Below, piece by piece: positions 1-5,953 of a DNA stretch of 5,953 nt (the stretch's first letter is position 1; each line of letters begins with the position of its first letter). Made by a program: the position numbers and the translations under genes. A model generated the notes under the pieces. It had not been told where the DNA came from. It made no database searches and was given only the letters and a program-made list of their open reading frames with translations. The stretch is from Lachnospiraceae bacterium (GTDB lineage: Bacteria; Bacillota; Clostridia; Lachnospirales; Lachnospiraceae): positions 1-5,953 of the forward strand of contig CAAGQC010000075.1 in the NCBI GenBank assembly GCA_900771995.1, read 5' to 3'.

Positions 1-118
1 CAGACGTCGGTACTTAGCGAGGGTACTTTCCTCGCTTATGTACCGCTACGCTCTGCTTCCGAAGCGAAAGCGGGTTTGATGGCCTTACCCCCAATGCGGG
101 CTACGGGGACGTTCCACT
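1..118. repeat. GC-rich hairpin-forming intergenic element, probably a dispersed repeat
   Basis: This non-coding stretch folds into strong hairpins. The first pairs CGGTAC (8-13) with GTACCG (40-45) and, inside that, AGCGAGG (16-22) with CCTCGCT (30-36), separated by a small internal loop, with a loop at 23-29. The second pairs CGCT (49-52) with AGCG (69-72) around GCTT/AAGC (55-58/62-65). Further runs of C (88-92) and G (105-108) could pair. The element is more GC-rich than the AT-rich sequence after 118, which carries the spoIVA promoter. There is no U-run after the hairpins, so it is not an obvious intrinsic terminator. Its look resembles intergenic palindromic repeats of Lachnospiraceae; that is recollection, since only one copy is visible here. 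The left border lies outside the window. A structured RNA is the alternative. Confidence 0.4.
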
Positions 119-133
119 AACTTTCCAGTTAAT

Positions 134-161
134 TCATAATTACATGTAGTCTGCATATACA
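134..161 (+). promoter_or_regulatory. Putative sigma-E-type promoter of spoIVA
   Basis: A -35-like TCATAAT (134-140) and a -10-like CATATACA (154-161) are separated by 13 bases. The arrangement resembles the sigma-E (mother-cell) consensus, roughly TCATATT then CATACAAT at 13-15 bases; the -35 is close and the -10 matches mainly in its CATA half. Transcription would begin near 168, leaving a leader of about 24 bases before the spoIVA start. In Bacillus subtilis spoIVA is a sigma-E regulon gene, which agrees. The region is AT-rich and other registers are possible, such as CATATAAC at 160-167, so the exact boxes are uncertain. Confidence 0.45.
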
Positions 162-191
162 TATAACACCAATGGCAGGAGGTAGATTTTT

Positions 192-1673
192 ATGGACTAT
201 GCAGTGAATACATACGATCTGTATCGGGATATACAACAAAGGACGGGAGGGGAGATCTACATAGGGGTACTGGGGCCGGTGAGAACCGGAAAGTCCACGT
301 TTATCAAACGCTTCATGGATGAAATGGTGCTTCCCTATATGGAGGATGAACATGCCAGAATGCGGGCACAGGATGAACTGCCCCAGAGCGCCGGAGGCAA
401 GACGATTACCACCACGGAACCGAAATTCATTCCCAATGAAGCGGCGAAGGTGAGACTGAATGACGATATTGAAGTATCGGTGCGTCTGATCGACTGTGTG
501 GGCTATATGATCGACGGTGCGGCAGGCCATATGGAGGAAGATGCGGAACGCATGGTGAAGACACCCTGGTCGGAGGAGGAGATTCCCTTTACCCAGGCGG
601 CGGAGATCGGCACGGATAAAGTCATGCGGGACCATTCCACCATCGGCCTGGTGATCACTACGGACGGCAGTATCGGAGAACTGCCCCGAGCCAATTATCT
701 GGGGGCGGAGGAGAAGACAATCCTGGCATTGAAAAAGTCCGGAAAGCCCTTTCTGGTGCTGGTAAACAGCCAGAAGCCTTACTCGGAGGAGACGAGACAG
801 GTCGCGGAGGAGATCGGGAAGAAATACGATGTGGCCGTGATGTCTGTGAACTGCGAACAACTGAAAAAGGATGACATCAACCGCATTCTGGAAAAGATCC
901 TGTATGAATTTCCCCTGACCGCGGTGGAATTCTATTTCCCCAAATGGATGGATATGCTGCCGGTGGATCATGCGGTGAAACAGGATCTGTTGCGACAGAT
1001 CCGGGAACTGATGGATACCTACGACCGGATCCGGGATGTGGTGGGACATCCGGTGGAATTACAGGGAGATTATATCCGGAGTTGCAAGATGGATCCGGTT
1101 CAGCTGTGGAACGGTATCGTCCCGGTACAGTTGGGAATCGATGACAGATATTATTACGAAATGCTTTCCGGAATGCTGGGAGAGAATGTGGAAGACGAAT
1201 ACCAGTTGTTAAATAAATTAAAAGAACTGGCGGAGATGAAGAAGGAATATACGAAGGTGCAGGATGCATTGTCCATGGTGAAGATCAAAGGCTACGGCGT
1301 GGTGACCCCGGACAGAGAAGACATTCAACTGGAGAAGCCGGAACTGATCCACCACGGCAATAAGTTCGGTGTCAAGATCAAGGCCAGCAGTCCTTCCATA
1401 CATATGATCCGGGCAAATATCGAGACGGAGATCGCCCCCATCGTGGGAACCGAACAGCAGGCCCAGGACCTGATCCAATATATCGATCAGGCAGAGACGG
1501 AACACGGCATCTGGGAGACCAATATTTTCGGCAAGACTGTGGAACAACTGGTGGATGACGGAATAACCACGAAAGTTGCGTCCATCGGGGAGGAGAGTCA
1601 GTTAAAGCTTCAGGATACCATGCAGAAGATCGTCAACGACAGCAACGGCGGCATGGTCTGCATTATTATTTAG
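192..1673 (+). CDS. spoIVA: Stage IV sporulation protein A (spore coat morphogenetic ATPase)
   Basis: SpoIVA is a cytoplasmic mother-cell ATPase. It is tethered to the outer forespore membrane by SpoVM and polymerises irreversibly on ATP hydrolysis to form the platform on which coat and cortex assemble. The protein has 493 residues; B. subtilis SpoIVA has 492. The N-terminal TRAFAC-type P-loop domain shows Walker A GPVRTGKST (28-36, Lys34), the signature QDELPQSAGGKT (60-71), sensor-threonine positions Thr74/Thr75 in TTTEPKF, a Walker B Asp101 in LIDCVGY, and NSQKP (192-196). The conserved hydrophobic C-terminus ends GMVCIII, the region needed for coat localisation in B. subtilis. The start is set by AGGAGGT (177-183), 8 bases upstream, and by alignment from memory of the TGGxIYxGVxG segment (18-28), offset by 4 residues from B. 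subtilis. It is intact, and its context is monocistronic with its own probable sigma-E promoter. Confidence 0.97.
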   Translation: MDYAVNTYDLYRDIQQRTGGEIYIGVLGPVRTGKSTFIKRFMDEMVLPYMEDEHARMRAQDELPQSAGGKTITTTEPKFIPNEAAKVRLNDDIEVSVRLIDCVGYMIDGAAGHMEEDAERMVKTPWSEEEIPFTQAAEIGTDKVMRDHSTIGLVITTDGSIGELPRANYLGAEEKTILALKKSGKPFLVLVNSQKPYSEETRQVAEEIGKKYDVAVMSVNCEQLKKDDINRILEKILYEFPLTAVEFYFPKWMDMLPVDHAVKQDLLRQIRELMDTYDRIRDVVGHPVELQGDYIRSCKMDPVQLWNGIVPVQLGIDDRYYYEMLSGMLGENVEDEYQLLNKLKELAEMKKEYTKVQDALSMVKIKGYGVVTPDREDIQLEKPELIHHGNKFGVKIKASSPSIHMIRANIETEIAPIVGTEQQAQDLIQYIDQAETEHGIWETNIFGKTVEQLVDDGITTKVASIGEESQLKLQDTMQKIVNDSNGGMVCIII

Positions 1674-1674
1674 A

Positions 1675-1703
1675 TTGCTTTTTTCCCTTGCATTTTGTAT
1701 AAT
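1675..1703 (+). promoter_or_regulatory. Sigma-A-type promoter for the nucleoside salvage operon
   Basis: A perfect -10 TATAAT (1698-1703) is preceded at 17 bases by TTGCTT (1675-1680), a -35 matching the TTG half of TTGACA. Transcription would start near 1710 and give a leader of about 80 AT-rich bases before the phosphorylase start at 1791. The -35 begins 2 bases after the spoIVA stop codon. I see no purine riboswitch core and no terminator/antiterminator pair in the leader. A TTGACT at 1711-1716 lies just downstream but lacks a matching -10. Confidence 0.6.
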
Positions 1704-1790
1704 ACCTTTGTTGACTTTGCTTTATTTTTCTGAAAAACAGGAAGAATATTTGCTAAATTGCATGAAAATACGGTTAAATGGAGGACATAG

Positions 1791-2615
1791 ATGAATCAGG
1801 TATATGCAAAATTACAGAACTGTTATGAGTGTGTGAGAAAAAAGACGGATTTTGTGCCAAAGGTAGCGATCGTTTTAGGATCGGGTCTGGGCGATTATGC
1901 GGAGCAGATCCGTGTGGTGACGGAGATTCCCTATGCGGAGATCGAGGGATTCCCCGTCTCCACCGTACCGGGACATGCCGGTAAGTTTATCTTCGGTTAT
2001 CTGGATGAGATTCCGGTGGTATGCATGAAGGGAAGAGTGCATTATTACGAAGGCTATGATGTGACGGACGTGGTACTGCCCACCAGACTGATGAAGCTGT
2101 TGGGGGCTGAGATCCTGTTTCTGACCAATGCGGCCGGTGGCGTGAACAATTCTTTCCATGCCGGTGACCTGATGCTGATCCGGGATCATATTTCCGTGTT
2201 TGCACCCAATCCGCTGATCGGCGCCAATATCGACGAACTGGGACTGCGTTTCCCGGATATGAGCCATGTCTATGATAAGGATTTACAGCAGATCATCCGG
2301 GAGACTGCGAAGGAGAACGGCATCTATTTACAGGAGGGTATTTATACCCAGCTGACAGGACCTTCCTTCGAATCTCCTGCAGAGATCCGCATGCTTCGTT
2401 CTCTTGGCTGTGATGCGGTAGGCATGAGCACCGTAGTGGAAGCCATTGCGGCCAATCACATGGGAATGCGGATCTGCGGCATTTCCTGCATCAGTAATCT
2501 GGCGGCGGGAATGACAGACCAGCCCCTGAATCATGAAGAGGTACAGGAGGCTGCGGACATGGCAGCACCCAGATTTAAGAAGCTGGTAACGGAATCTGTG
2601 AAGAGATTCGTATAG
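1791..2615 (+). CDS. punA: Purine nucleoside phosphorylase, trimeric (6-oxopurine) class
   Basis: This enzyme catalyses phosphorolysis of purine (deoxy)nucleosides to free base plus (deoxy)ribose-1-phosphate in the cytoplasm. Its 274 residues fit the trimeric PNP family (about 270-290), not the shorter hexameric DeoD type. Visible motifs are phosphate-binding GSGLG (30-34), PGHAGKF (60-66, His62), GRVHYYEGY (81-89, Arg82, His84, Tyr86), TNAAGG (112-117), GPSFESPAEIR (190-200, Phe193 and Glu194 in the base site) and GMSTVVEA (211-218). Asn236 in ISNLAAGM sits where human PNP has Asn243, the residue linked to preference for inosine and guanosine over adenosine. GGAGGA (1780-1785) lies 5 bases before the ATG. 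It is the first gene of a four-gene operon, with the cdd start only 19 bases after its stop. The symbol could equally be pupG or pnp. MTA or methylthioinosine phosphorylase is a less likely alternative. Confidence 0.93.
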   Translation: MNQVYAKLQNCYECVRKKTDFVPKVAIVLGSGLGDYAEQIRVVTEIPYAEIEGFPVSTVPGHAGKFIFGYLDEIPVVCMKGRVHYYEGYDVTDVVLPTRLMKLLGAEILFLTNAAGGVNNSFHAGDLMLIRDHISVFAPNPLIGANIDELGLRFPDMSHVYDKDLQQIIRETAKENGIYLQEGIYTQLTGPSFESPAEIRMLRSLGCDAVGMSTVVEAIAANHMGMRICGISCISNLAAGMTDQPLNHEEVQEAADMAAPRFKKLVTESVKRFV

Positions 2616-2634
2616 GCAGAAAAAGGAGACACGG

Positions 2635-3057
2635 ATGATCTCAGAGACAGAAGAAAAAGCGCTGATCAGGCAGGCTCTGGAGGCCAGAAAGCTGGCATAT
2701 GCTCCCTATTCGGGTTACACGGTGGGAGCGGCACTGCTGACCGCAGACGGGCACCCATATCTGGGTGGCAATATTGAAAATGCTTCTTACGGAGCCACCA
2801 ACTGCGCGGAGCGTACCGCCTTTTTCAAGGCAGTCAGCGAGGGAGAGCGGGAGTTTGCCGCCATAGCCATCGCCGGCGGCAGGGATGGAGAAGCTCCGGT
2901 GGAATATGCATATCCCTGTGGCATCTGCAGACAGGTGATGCAGGAATTTTGCAGGGATGATTTCGTGATCTATGTGGTAAAAAGCGAACGGGAATATCAA
3001 AGCTATACCTTAAAAGAATTACTTCCTTTTGGATTTGGAGGAGATGCGATCAGATGA
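2635..3057 (+). CDS. cdd: Cytidine deaminase
   Basis: Cdd hydrolytically deaminates cytidine and deoxycytidine to uridine and deoxyuridine for pyrimidine salvage. The 140-residue length matches the homotetrameric single-domain family (B. subtilis 136). Ribose-binding Asn46 and Glu48 lie in GNIENASYG, the zinc/proton-shuttle motif CAER has Cys57 and Glu59, and PCGICR gives the other two zinc cysteines, Cys95 and Cys98. Three Cys ligands distinguish it from the dimeric E. coli type, which uses one His and two Cys. The spacing between CAE and PCxxC is about five residues longer than in B. subtilis, with extra sequence around GREGEAP-like residues 82-89. AGGAG (2624-2628) is 6 bases upstream of the ATG. 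Its TGA overlaps the next gene's ATG (ATGA, 3054-3057), implying translational coupling. Confidence 0.96.
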   Translation: MISETEEKALIRQALEARKLAYAPYSGYTVGAALLTADGHPYLGGNIENASYGATNCAERTAFFKAVSEGEREFAAIAIAGGRDGEAPVEYAYPCGICRQVMQEFCRDDFVIYVVKSEREYQSYTLKELLPFGFGGDAIR

Positions 3058-4358
3058 ATATCAGATTATACAATGCACGAATTCTCACCATGGAACCCGG
3101 TAGAGAGGTCTTCTATGGTGAAGTCTGGATAAAAAACGATAAAATTGCCTATGTGGCAGAACAGAAGGAACTGGCGGAGGAATGGGACAGATCCCAGTTC
3201 CCCAGGATCGCCTGGGATATTGAACTGGACTGTAAGGGGAATCTTCTGATGCCCGGATTTAAGAATGCACATACCCATTCCGGCATGACGTTCTTACGTT
3301 CCATGGCGGATGACCTGCCTCTGGACCAGTGGCTGAACAAGCAGGTATTCCCCCTGGAGGCAAAGCTGACCGGCGAAGATATCTATGAACTGACCCGACT
3401 GGCGGTACTGGAATACCTGACTTCCGGAGTAACTTCTATTTTCGATATGTATCTGACTCCGGATACCATTGCCGAGGCCTGTCTGGATACCGGAATGCGC
3501 TGTGTACTGGTATCGGGACTGAATAATTTCAGTTCTTCCCCGAAGCAGGTGGAAGAAGAATTTTTAAAATGGAATAAGAAGAATTCCCTGATCAGCTATC
3601 AGCTGGGATTCCATGCGGAATATACCTGTTCCAAGGAACTGCTCTGGAAAGTATCGGAAATGGCCCACCATTACCGGACCCCGGTATATGCCCATATCTC
3701 CGAGACCGAGAAGGAAGTGGAGGAGTGTAAGGGCCGCTATGGCATGACACCGCCCATGTTCTTAGACTCTCTTGGAATGTTTGATTATGGCGGAGGTGGT
3801 TTCCACTGTGTCCATGTGACAGAACAGGATCTGGATGTCTTCCGCAGACACCGCATGTATGTGATCACGAATCCCGGTTCCAACACGAAGCTTGCCAGCG
3901 GTATCGCACCCATTGCCGATTATGTGCGGCATAAGATCCCGGTAGCCATCGGAACCGATGGCCCGGCCAGCAACAACTGTCTGGATATGTTCCGGGAGAT
4001 GTTCTTAGTCACTGGCTTAAGCAAGCTGTTAGAGAAGGATGCCTCCAGCATGGATGCCATGGAAGTACTGAAGATGGCAACGGTGAACGGTGCCAAGGCC
4101 ATGCGGCTGAATCGTGCGGATGTTCTGGCGAAGGGTAAATACGCAGATCTTATCATGATCGATCTGCACCAGCCCAATATGCAGCCCATCCATAATATCC
4201 CCAAGAATCTGGTCTACAGCGGCAGCAAATCCAATGTCTGCATGACCATGATCGGCGGCAAGATCCTGTATCGAAATGGAGAGTTCAATGTGGGAGAGGA
4301 TCCGGAGCGTATTTACGCAAAATGCGAAAAGATCGTAAAGAGACTGTTGACTGAGTAA
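3054..4358 (+). CDS. Amidohydrolase, MTA/SAH deaminase-like (mtaD/TRZ-ATZ family, COG0402 type)
   Basis: This is a metal-dependent hydrolase of the amidohydrolase superfamily and probably a deaminase of adenine nucleosides. Its 434 residues fit the family. The N-terminal beta-sandwich strand (RLYNARILTM) is followed by PGFKNAHTHSGM with metal ligands His73 and His75, then GFHAEYT (His187), AHISET (His214 metal ligand, Glu217 proton shuttle), HCVHV (His251) and GTDGP (Asp302 metal ligand). The spacings 214-217, 187-214 and 251-302 match, from memory, those of the characterised Thermotoga SAH/MTA deaminase TM0936. The C-terminal GKYADLIMID and GGKILYRNGE close the sandwich. Start ATG 3054 overlaps the cdd stop; GGAGGA (3037-3042) lies 11 bases upstream inside cdd. 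The operon partners are a PNP and a purine permease, which favours adenosine, deoxyadenosine, 5'-deoxyadenosine or MTA as substrate. Guanine deaminase is less likely. The exact substrate is not settled by sequence. Confidence 0.85.
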   Translation: MNIRLYNARILTMEPGREVFYGEVWIKNDKIAYVAEQKELAEEWDRSQFPRIAWDIELDCKGNLLMPGFKNAHTHSGMTFLRSMADDLPLDQWLNKQVFPLEAKLTGEDIYELTRLAVLEYLTSGVTSIFDMYLTPDTIAEACLDTGMRCVLVSGLNNFSSSPKQVEEEFLKWNKKNSLISYQLGFHAEYTCSKELLWKVSEMAHHYRTPVYAHISETEKEVEECKGRYGMTPPMFLDSLGMFDYGGGGFHCVHVTEQDLDVFRRHRMYVITNPGSNTKLASGIAPIADYVRHKIPVAIGTDGPASNNCLDMFREMFLVTGLSKLLEKDASSMDAMEVLKMATVNGAKAMRLNRADVLAKGKYADLIMIDLHQPNMQPIHNIPKNLVYSGSKSNVCMTMIGGKILYRNGEFNVGEDPERIYAKCEKIVKRLLTE

Positions 4359-4382
4359 GAAAACAAACTCAGAAGACATAGA

Positions 4383-4420
4383 ACGGGGCTCCCCGTGTAG
4401 CTCCCAGAATACTTAGGAGG
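4383..4420 (+). promoter_or_regulatory. Hairpin and ribosome binding site in the permease gene leader
   Basis: ACGGGG (4383-4388) pairs perfectly with CCCCGT (4391-4396), best drawn as five pairs closed by a GCTC tetraloop. It is not followed by a U-run, so it is not an intrinsic terminator. A competing helix can join GGGGCT (4385-4390) to AGCTCCC (4399-4405) with one bulge. CTCC (4401-4404) can also pair with GGAG (4416-4419) inside the ribosome binding site AGGAGG (4415-4420), which lies 6 bases before the ATG at 4427. The structures are visible; a role in RNA stability or translation control is inference. No promoter is evident in this 68-base gap, so the permease is probably co-transcribed with the upstream genes. 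Confidence 0.4.
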
Positions 4421-4426
4421 GAAAAG

Positions 4427-5857
4427 ATGTTAGAAAAAATCTTCAAACTGAAGGAAAACAACACCACCGCAAAGACAGAGATCATTGCCGGACTGACCAC
4501 GTTCATGACCATGGCTTATATCATAGCCCTGAATCCGAACCTGTTGACCGGCTTTGGCAAGGATACCATGCCCGAACTGTGGAACGGTGTTTTCCTGGCA
4601 ACCTGTATTGCATCCGCCATCGGTACCATCGTGATGGCATTTTTGGCAAACAAGCCTTTTGCCATGGCACCCGGCATGGGACTGAACAGCTTCTTTGCAG
4701 TGGTAGTAACCAATATTGTAGCCCTGACAGGCATGACTTACGTGGCATCCTTCCAGGCTGCCCTGTGCATCGTTCTGGTAGAAGGTATCGTGTTCCTGAT
4801 CCTCTCTGTACTGAACATTCGTGAGAAGATCGTAGAGGCGATTCCTCTGGGCGTACGTCTCGGTATCGCACCGGCTATCGGCCTGATGCTGTTGAACATC
4901 GGTGTCGGCTCCAACGCAGGTATCTATTCCGAGAACGGCGGACCTTTCTATGCGATGAGAGACTTCTTCGGTGCGCTGACTCCTTCCCTGGCAAAGACCA
5001 ATATGGGATCCGGATATTCCGCAATGGTGTTGTCCGTAGTGACCATGTTCGTAGGTCTGTTCGCCATCGTCATTCTGGCACAGAAGGGTGTCAAGGGAGC
5101 CGTTCTGTTAGGCATGCTGATCGCCAGTGTGATCTACTGGGCAGGAGAGGCTATTTTCCTGGGAACCAATCCCTTCGCTTCTCTGGCTACCGCTTCCTTC
5201 GTACCGGCTTTCGGAGATATGGTATCTACCACACTGTTTAAGTTCAATTTCCAGGGCTTTGCACAGATTGGCTGGTTTACTGCGGTTACCCTGATCGTTA
5301 CCTTCTGTATTATTGATATGTTTGATACCATCGGTACTCTGGTAGGAACCGCAAGCCGTGCGGGAATGCTGGATAAAGATGGAAAAATGCCTAACATGAA
5401 GCAGGCACTGTTGTCTGATGCGGTAGGTACTGTGGCAGGCTCCTTAACCGGTACTTCCACCGTTACCACCTTCGTAGAGTCCGCATCCGGCGTGGAAGCA
5501 GGCGGACGTACCGGTCTGACGGCACTGACCACCGGTATCATGTTCCTGGCATGTATCTTCATCGCACCCATCGCCGGTATCATTCCTGCGGCAGCTACTT
5601 CTTCCGCATTGATCTATGTGGGTGTCCTTATGGTAGCAGGTCTTAAGAATGTAGATTTTGATGACATCTGCCAGGCACTTCCCGTGGCTCTGATGATGAT
5701 CGCCATGCCGATCTCCGGATCCATCGGACATGCCATCGGTATCGGTCTGATTACCTATACCGTCATCAAGGTATTTACCGGTAAGGCGAAGGATGTATCC
5801 GTACTTACCTATGTATTATCCTTGATCTTCCTGTTAAAGTTCTTTATTGTCGCATAA
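4427..5857 (+). CDS. pbuG: NCS2-family purine permease, AzgA/PbuG type (hypoxanthine/guanine uptake)
   Basis: This is a polytopic inner-membrane transporter that likely imports hypoxanthine, guanine and possibly adenine by proton symport. Its 476 residues are slightly longer than typical PbuG/PbuO/AzgA proteins (about 430-450). There are about 12-14 hydrophobic segments, for example near 18-35, 54-73, 82-100, 104-128, 138-160, 195-218, 223-246, 281-298, 364-386, 390-406, 414-446 and 457-475. The family signatures are AGLTTFMTMAYII (21-33), NKPFAMAPGMGLNSFF (75-90), DMFDTIGTL (297-305) with Asp297/Asp300, and TGTSTVTTFVESASG (341-355) with Glu351, corresponding to the substrate-site helices TM3, TM8 and TM10. 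AGGAGG 6 bases upstream supports this start. It is the last gene of the salvage operon. Four of five Arg codons are CGT, unlike spoIVA. The purine type (not uracil or xanthine NCS2) is firm from the motifs; the exact base is inferred. Confidence 0.93.
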   Translation: MLEKIFKLKENNTTAKTEIIAGLTTFMTMAYIIALNPNLLTGFGKDTMPELWNGVFLATCIASAIGTIVMAFLANKPFAMAPGMGLNSFFAVVVTNIVALTGMTYVASFQAALCIVLVEGIVFLILSVLNIREKIVEAIPLGVRLGIAPAIGLMLLNIGVGSNAGIYSENGGPFYAMRDFFGALTPSLAKTNMGSGYSAMVLSVVTMFVGLFAIVILAQKGVKGAVLLGMLIASVIYWAGEAIFLGTNPFASLATASFVPAFGDMVSTTLFKFNFQGFAQIGWFTAVTLIVTFCIIDMFDTIGTLVGTASRAGMLDKDGKMPNMKQALLSDAVGTVAGSLTGTSTVTTFVESASGVEAGGRTGLTALTTGIMFLACIFIAPIAGIIPAAATSSALIYVGVLMVAGLKNVDFDDICQALPVALMMIAMPISGSIGHAIGIGLITYTVIKVFTGKAKDVSVLTYVLSLIFLLKFFIVA

Positions 5858-5878
5858 GGAACTATTGTACTTACATAA

Positions 5879-5950
5879 GAAGTAACTATTCAGCACCCCA
5901 TTCGCAAAATCGCTGCGATGCAGCTTTCCTTTTGCTCATGTGGTTACTTC
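5879..5950. repeat. Long imperfect palindrome downstream of the salvage operon
   Basis: GAAGTAAC (5879-5886) is perfectly complementary to GTTACTTC (5943-5950). Inside, CAT (5899-5901) faces ATG (5938-5940), GCAAAA (5904-5909) pairs with TTTTGC (5930-5935), and GCTGC (5912-5916) pairs with GCAGC (5920-5924) around GAT. The whole folds as one long interrupted hairpin beginning 21 bases after the permease stop. AACTATT occurs directly repeated at 5860-5866 and 5884-5890. There is no U-run before the window ends at 5953, so a simple rho-independent terminator is not shown. It may be a dispersed intergenic repeat that also ends or protects the operon mRNA, or part of something larger cut off by the window edge. 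Confidence 0.5.
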
Positions 5951-5953
5951 GCC

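Noticed and set aside
129..1049. Long open frame of 306 codons on the minus strand opposite spoIVA
   Set aside because: It lies almost wholly antisense to a clearly real gene, its translation is rich in His, Leu and Arg with no recognisable domain, and I saw no supporting ribosome binding site. It is a mirror of spoIVA codon use.
1725..1737. TTTTTC/GAAAAA inverted repeat as a terminator of spoIVA
   Set aside because: It is all A/T except one pair, the loop would be one base, and no U-run follows. It would not be stable enough to terminate.
1711..1739. TTGACT as the -35 of a second promoter for the salvage operon
   Set aside because: Seventeen bases on there is only an A-rich run, with no TATAAT-like box at usable spacing. 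The TATAAT at 1698-1703 is the better choice.
1744..1770. GAATA and CATGAAAATA as a forespore (sigma-F/G) promoter for the phosphorylase gene
   Set aside because: The spacing of about 12 bases is too short and the -10 match is poor. It is probably chance in AT-rich sequence.
1674..1790. Purine riboswitch ahead of the phosphorylase gene
   Set aside because: The leader is about 80 bases and AT-rich, and shows neither the conserved junction sequences nor the two loop-bearing stems of the purine aptamer.
4383..4396. ACGGGG/CCCCGT hairpin as an intrinsic terminator splitting the operon
   Set aside because: It is followed by GTAGCTCCC with no U-run, and no promoter lies between it and the permease gene.
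5134..5583. Minus-strand open frame of 149 codons within the permease gene
   Set aside because: It is antisense to conserved membrane-helix coding sequence, its product has no family signature, and its length follows from the codon bias of the real gene.

Overview
The window reads as chromosome from a spore-forming member of the Clostridia, most likely a gut-type Lachnospiraceae. This rests on a complete spoIVA (a gene of endospore formers only), strong AGGAGG-type ribosome binding sites, moderate GC with mixed codon use, and GC-rich palindromic intergenic elements of a kind I associate with that family. The family assignment is inference; the spore-forming Firmicute assignment is firm. All five genes lie on the + strand and all are complete.

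Layout: positions 1-118 hold a GC-rich, hairpin-forming non-coding element, probably a dispersed intergenic repeat. A likely sigma-E-type promoter (about 134-161) leads into spoIVA (192-1673), the ATPase that polymerises as the basement layer of the spore coat. An AT-rich gap of 117 bases follows. It has no clear terminator but a good housekeeping-type promoter (1675-1703) that starts almost at the spoIVA stop codon. Then comes a tight four-gene nucleoside salvage operon: purine nucleoside phosphorylase (1791-2615), cytidine deaminase (2635-3057), a metal-dependent amidohydrolase of the MTA/SAH deaminase type (3054-4358, overlapping cdd by ATGA) and an AzgA/PbuG-type purine base permease (4427-5857). 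The 68-base gap before the permease contains a compact GC hairpin. After the permease a long imperfect palindrome (5879-5950) runs almost to the window edge.

How the genes fit together: the phosphorylase carries the Asn typical of 6-oxopurine-specific trimeric PNPs, so it should cleave inosine and guanosine but not adenosine. The amidohydrolase could supply it with inosine-type nucleosides by deaminating adenine nucleosides. The permease imports hypoxanthine/guanine-type bases, and Cdd handles cytidine/deoxycytidine. spoIVA appears to be an unrelated neighbour with its own sporulation control.

I see no mobile element, CRISPR array, tRNA, rRNA, defence system or clearly new system. The points most worth a second look are the substrate of the amidohydrolase, the two palindromic flanking elements and the leader of the permease gene.
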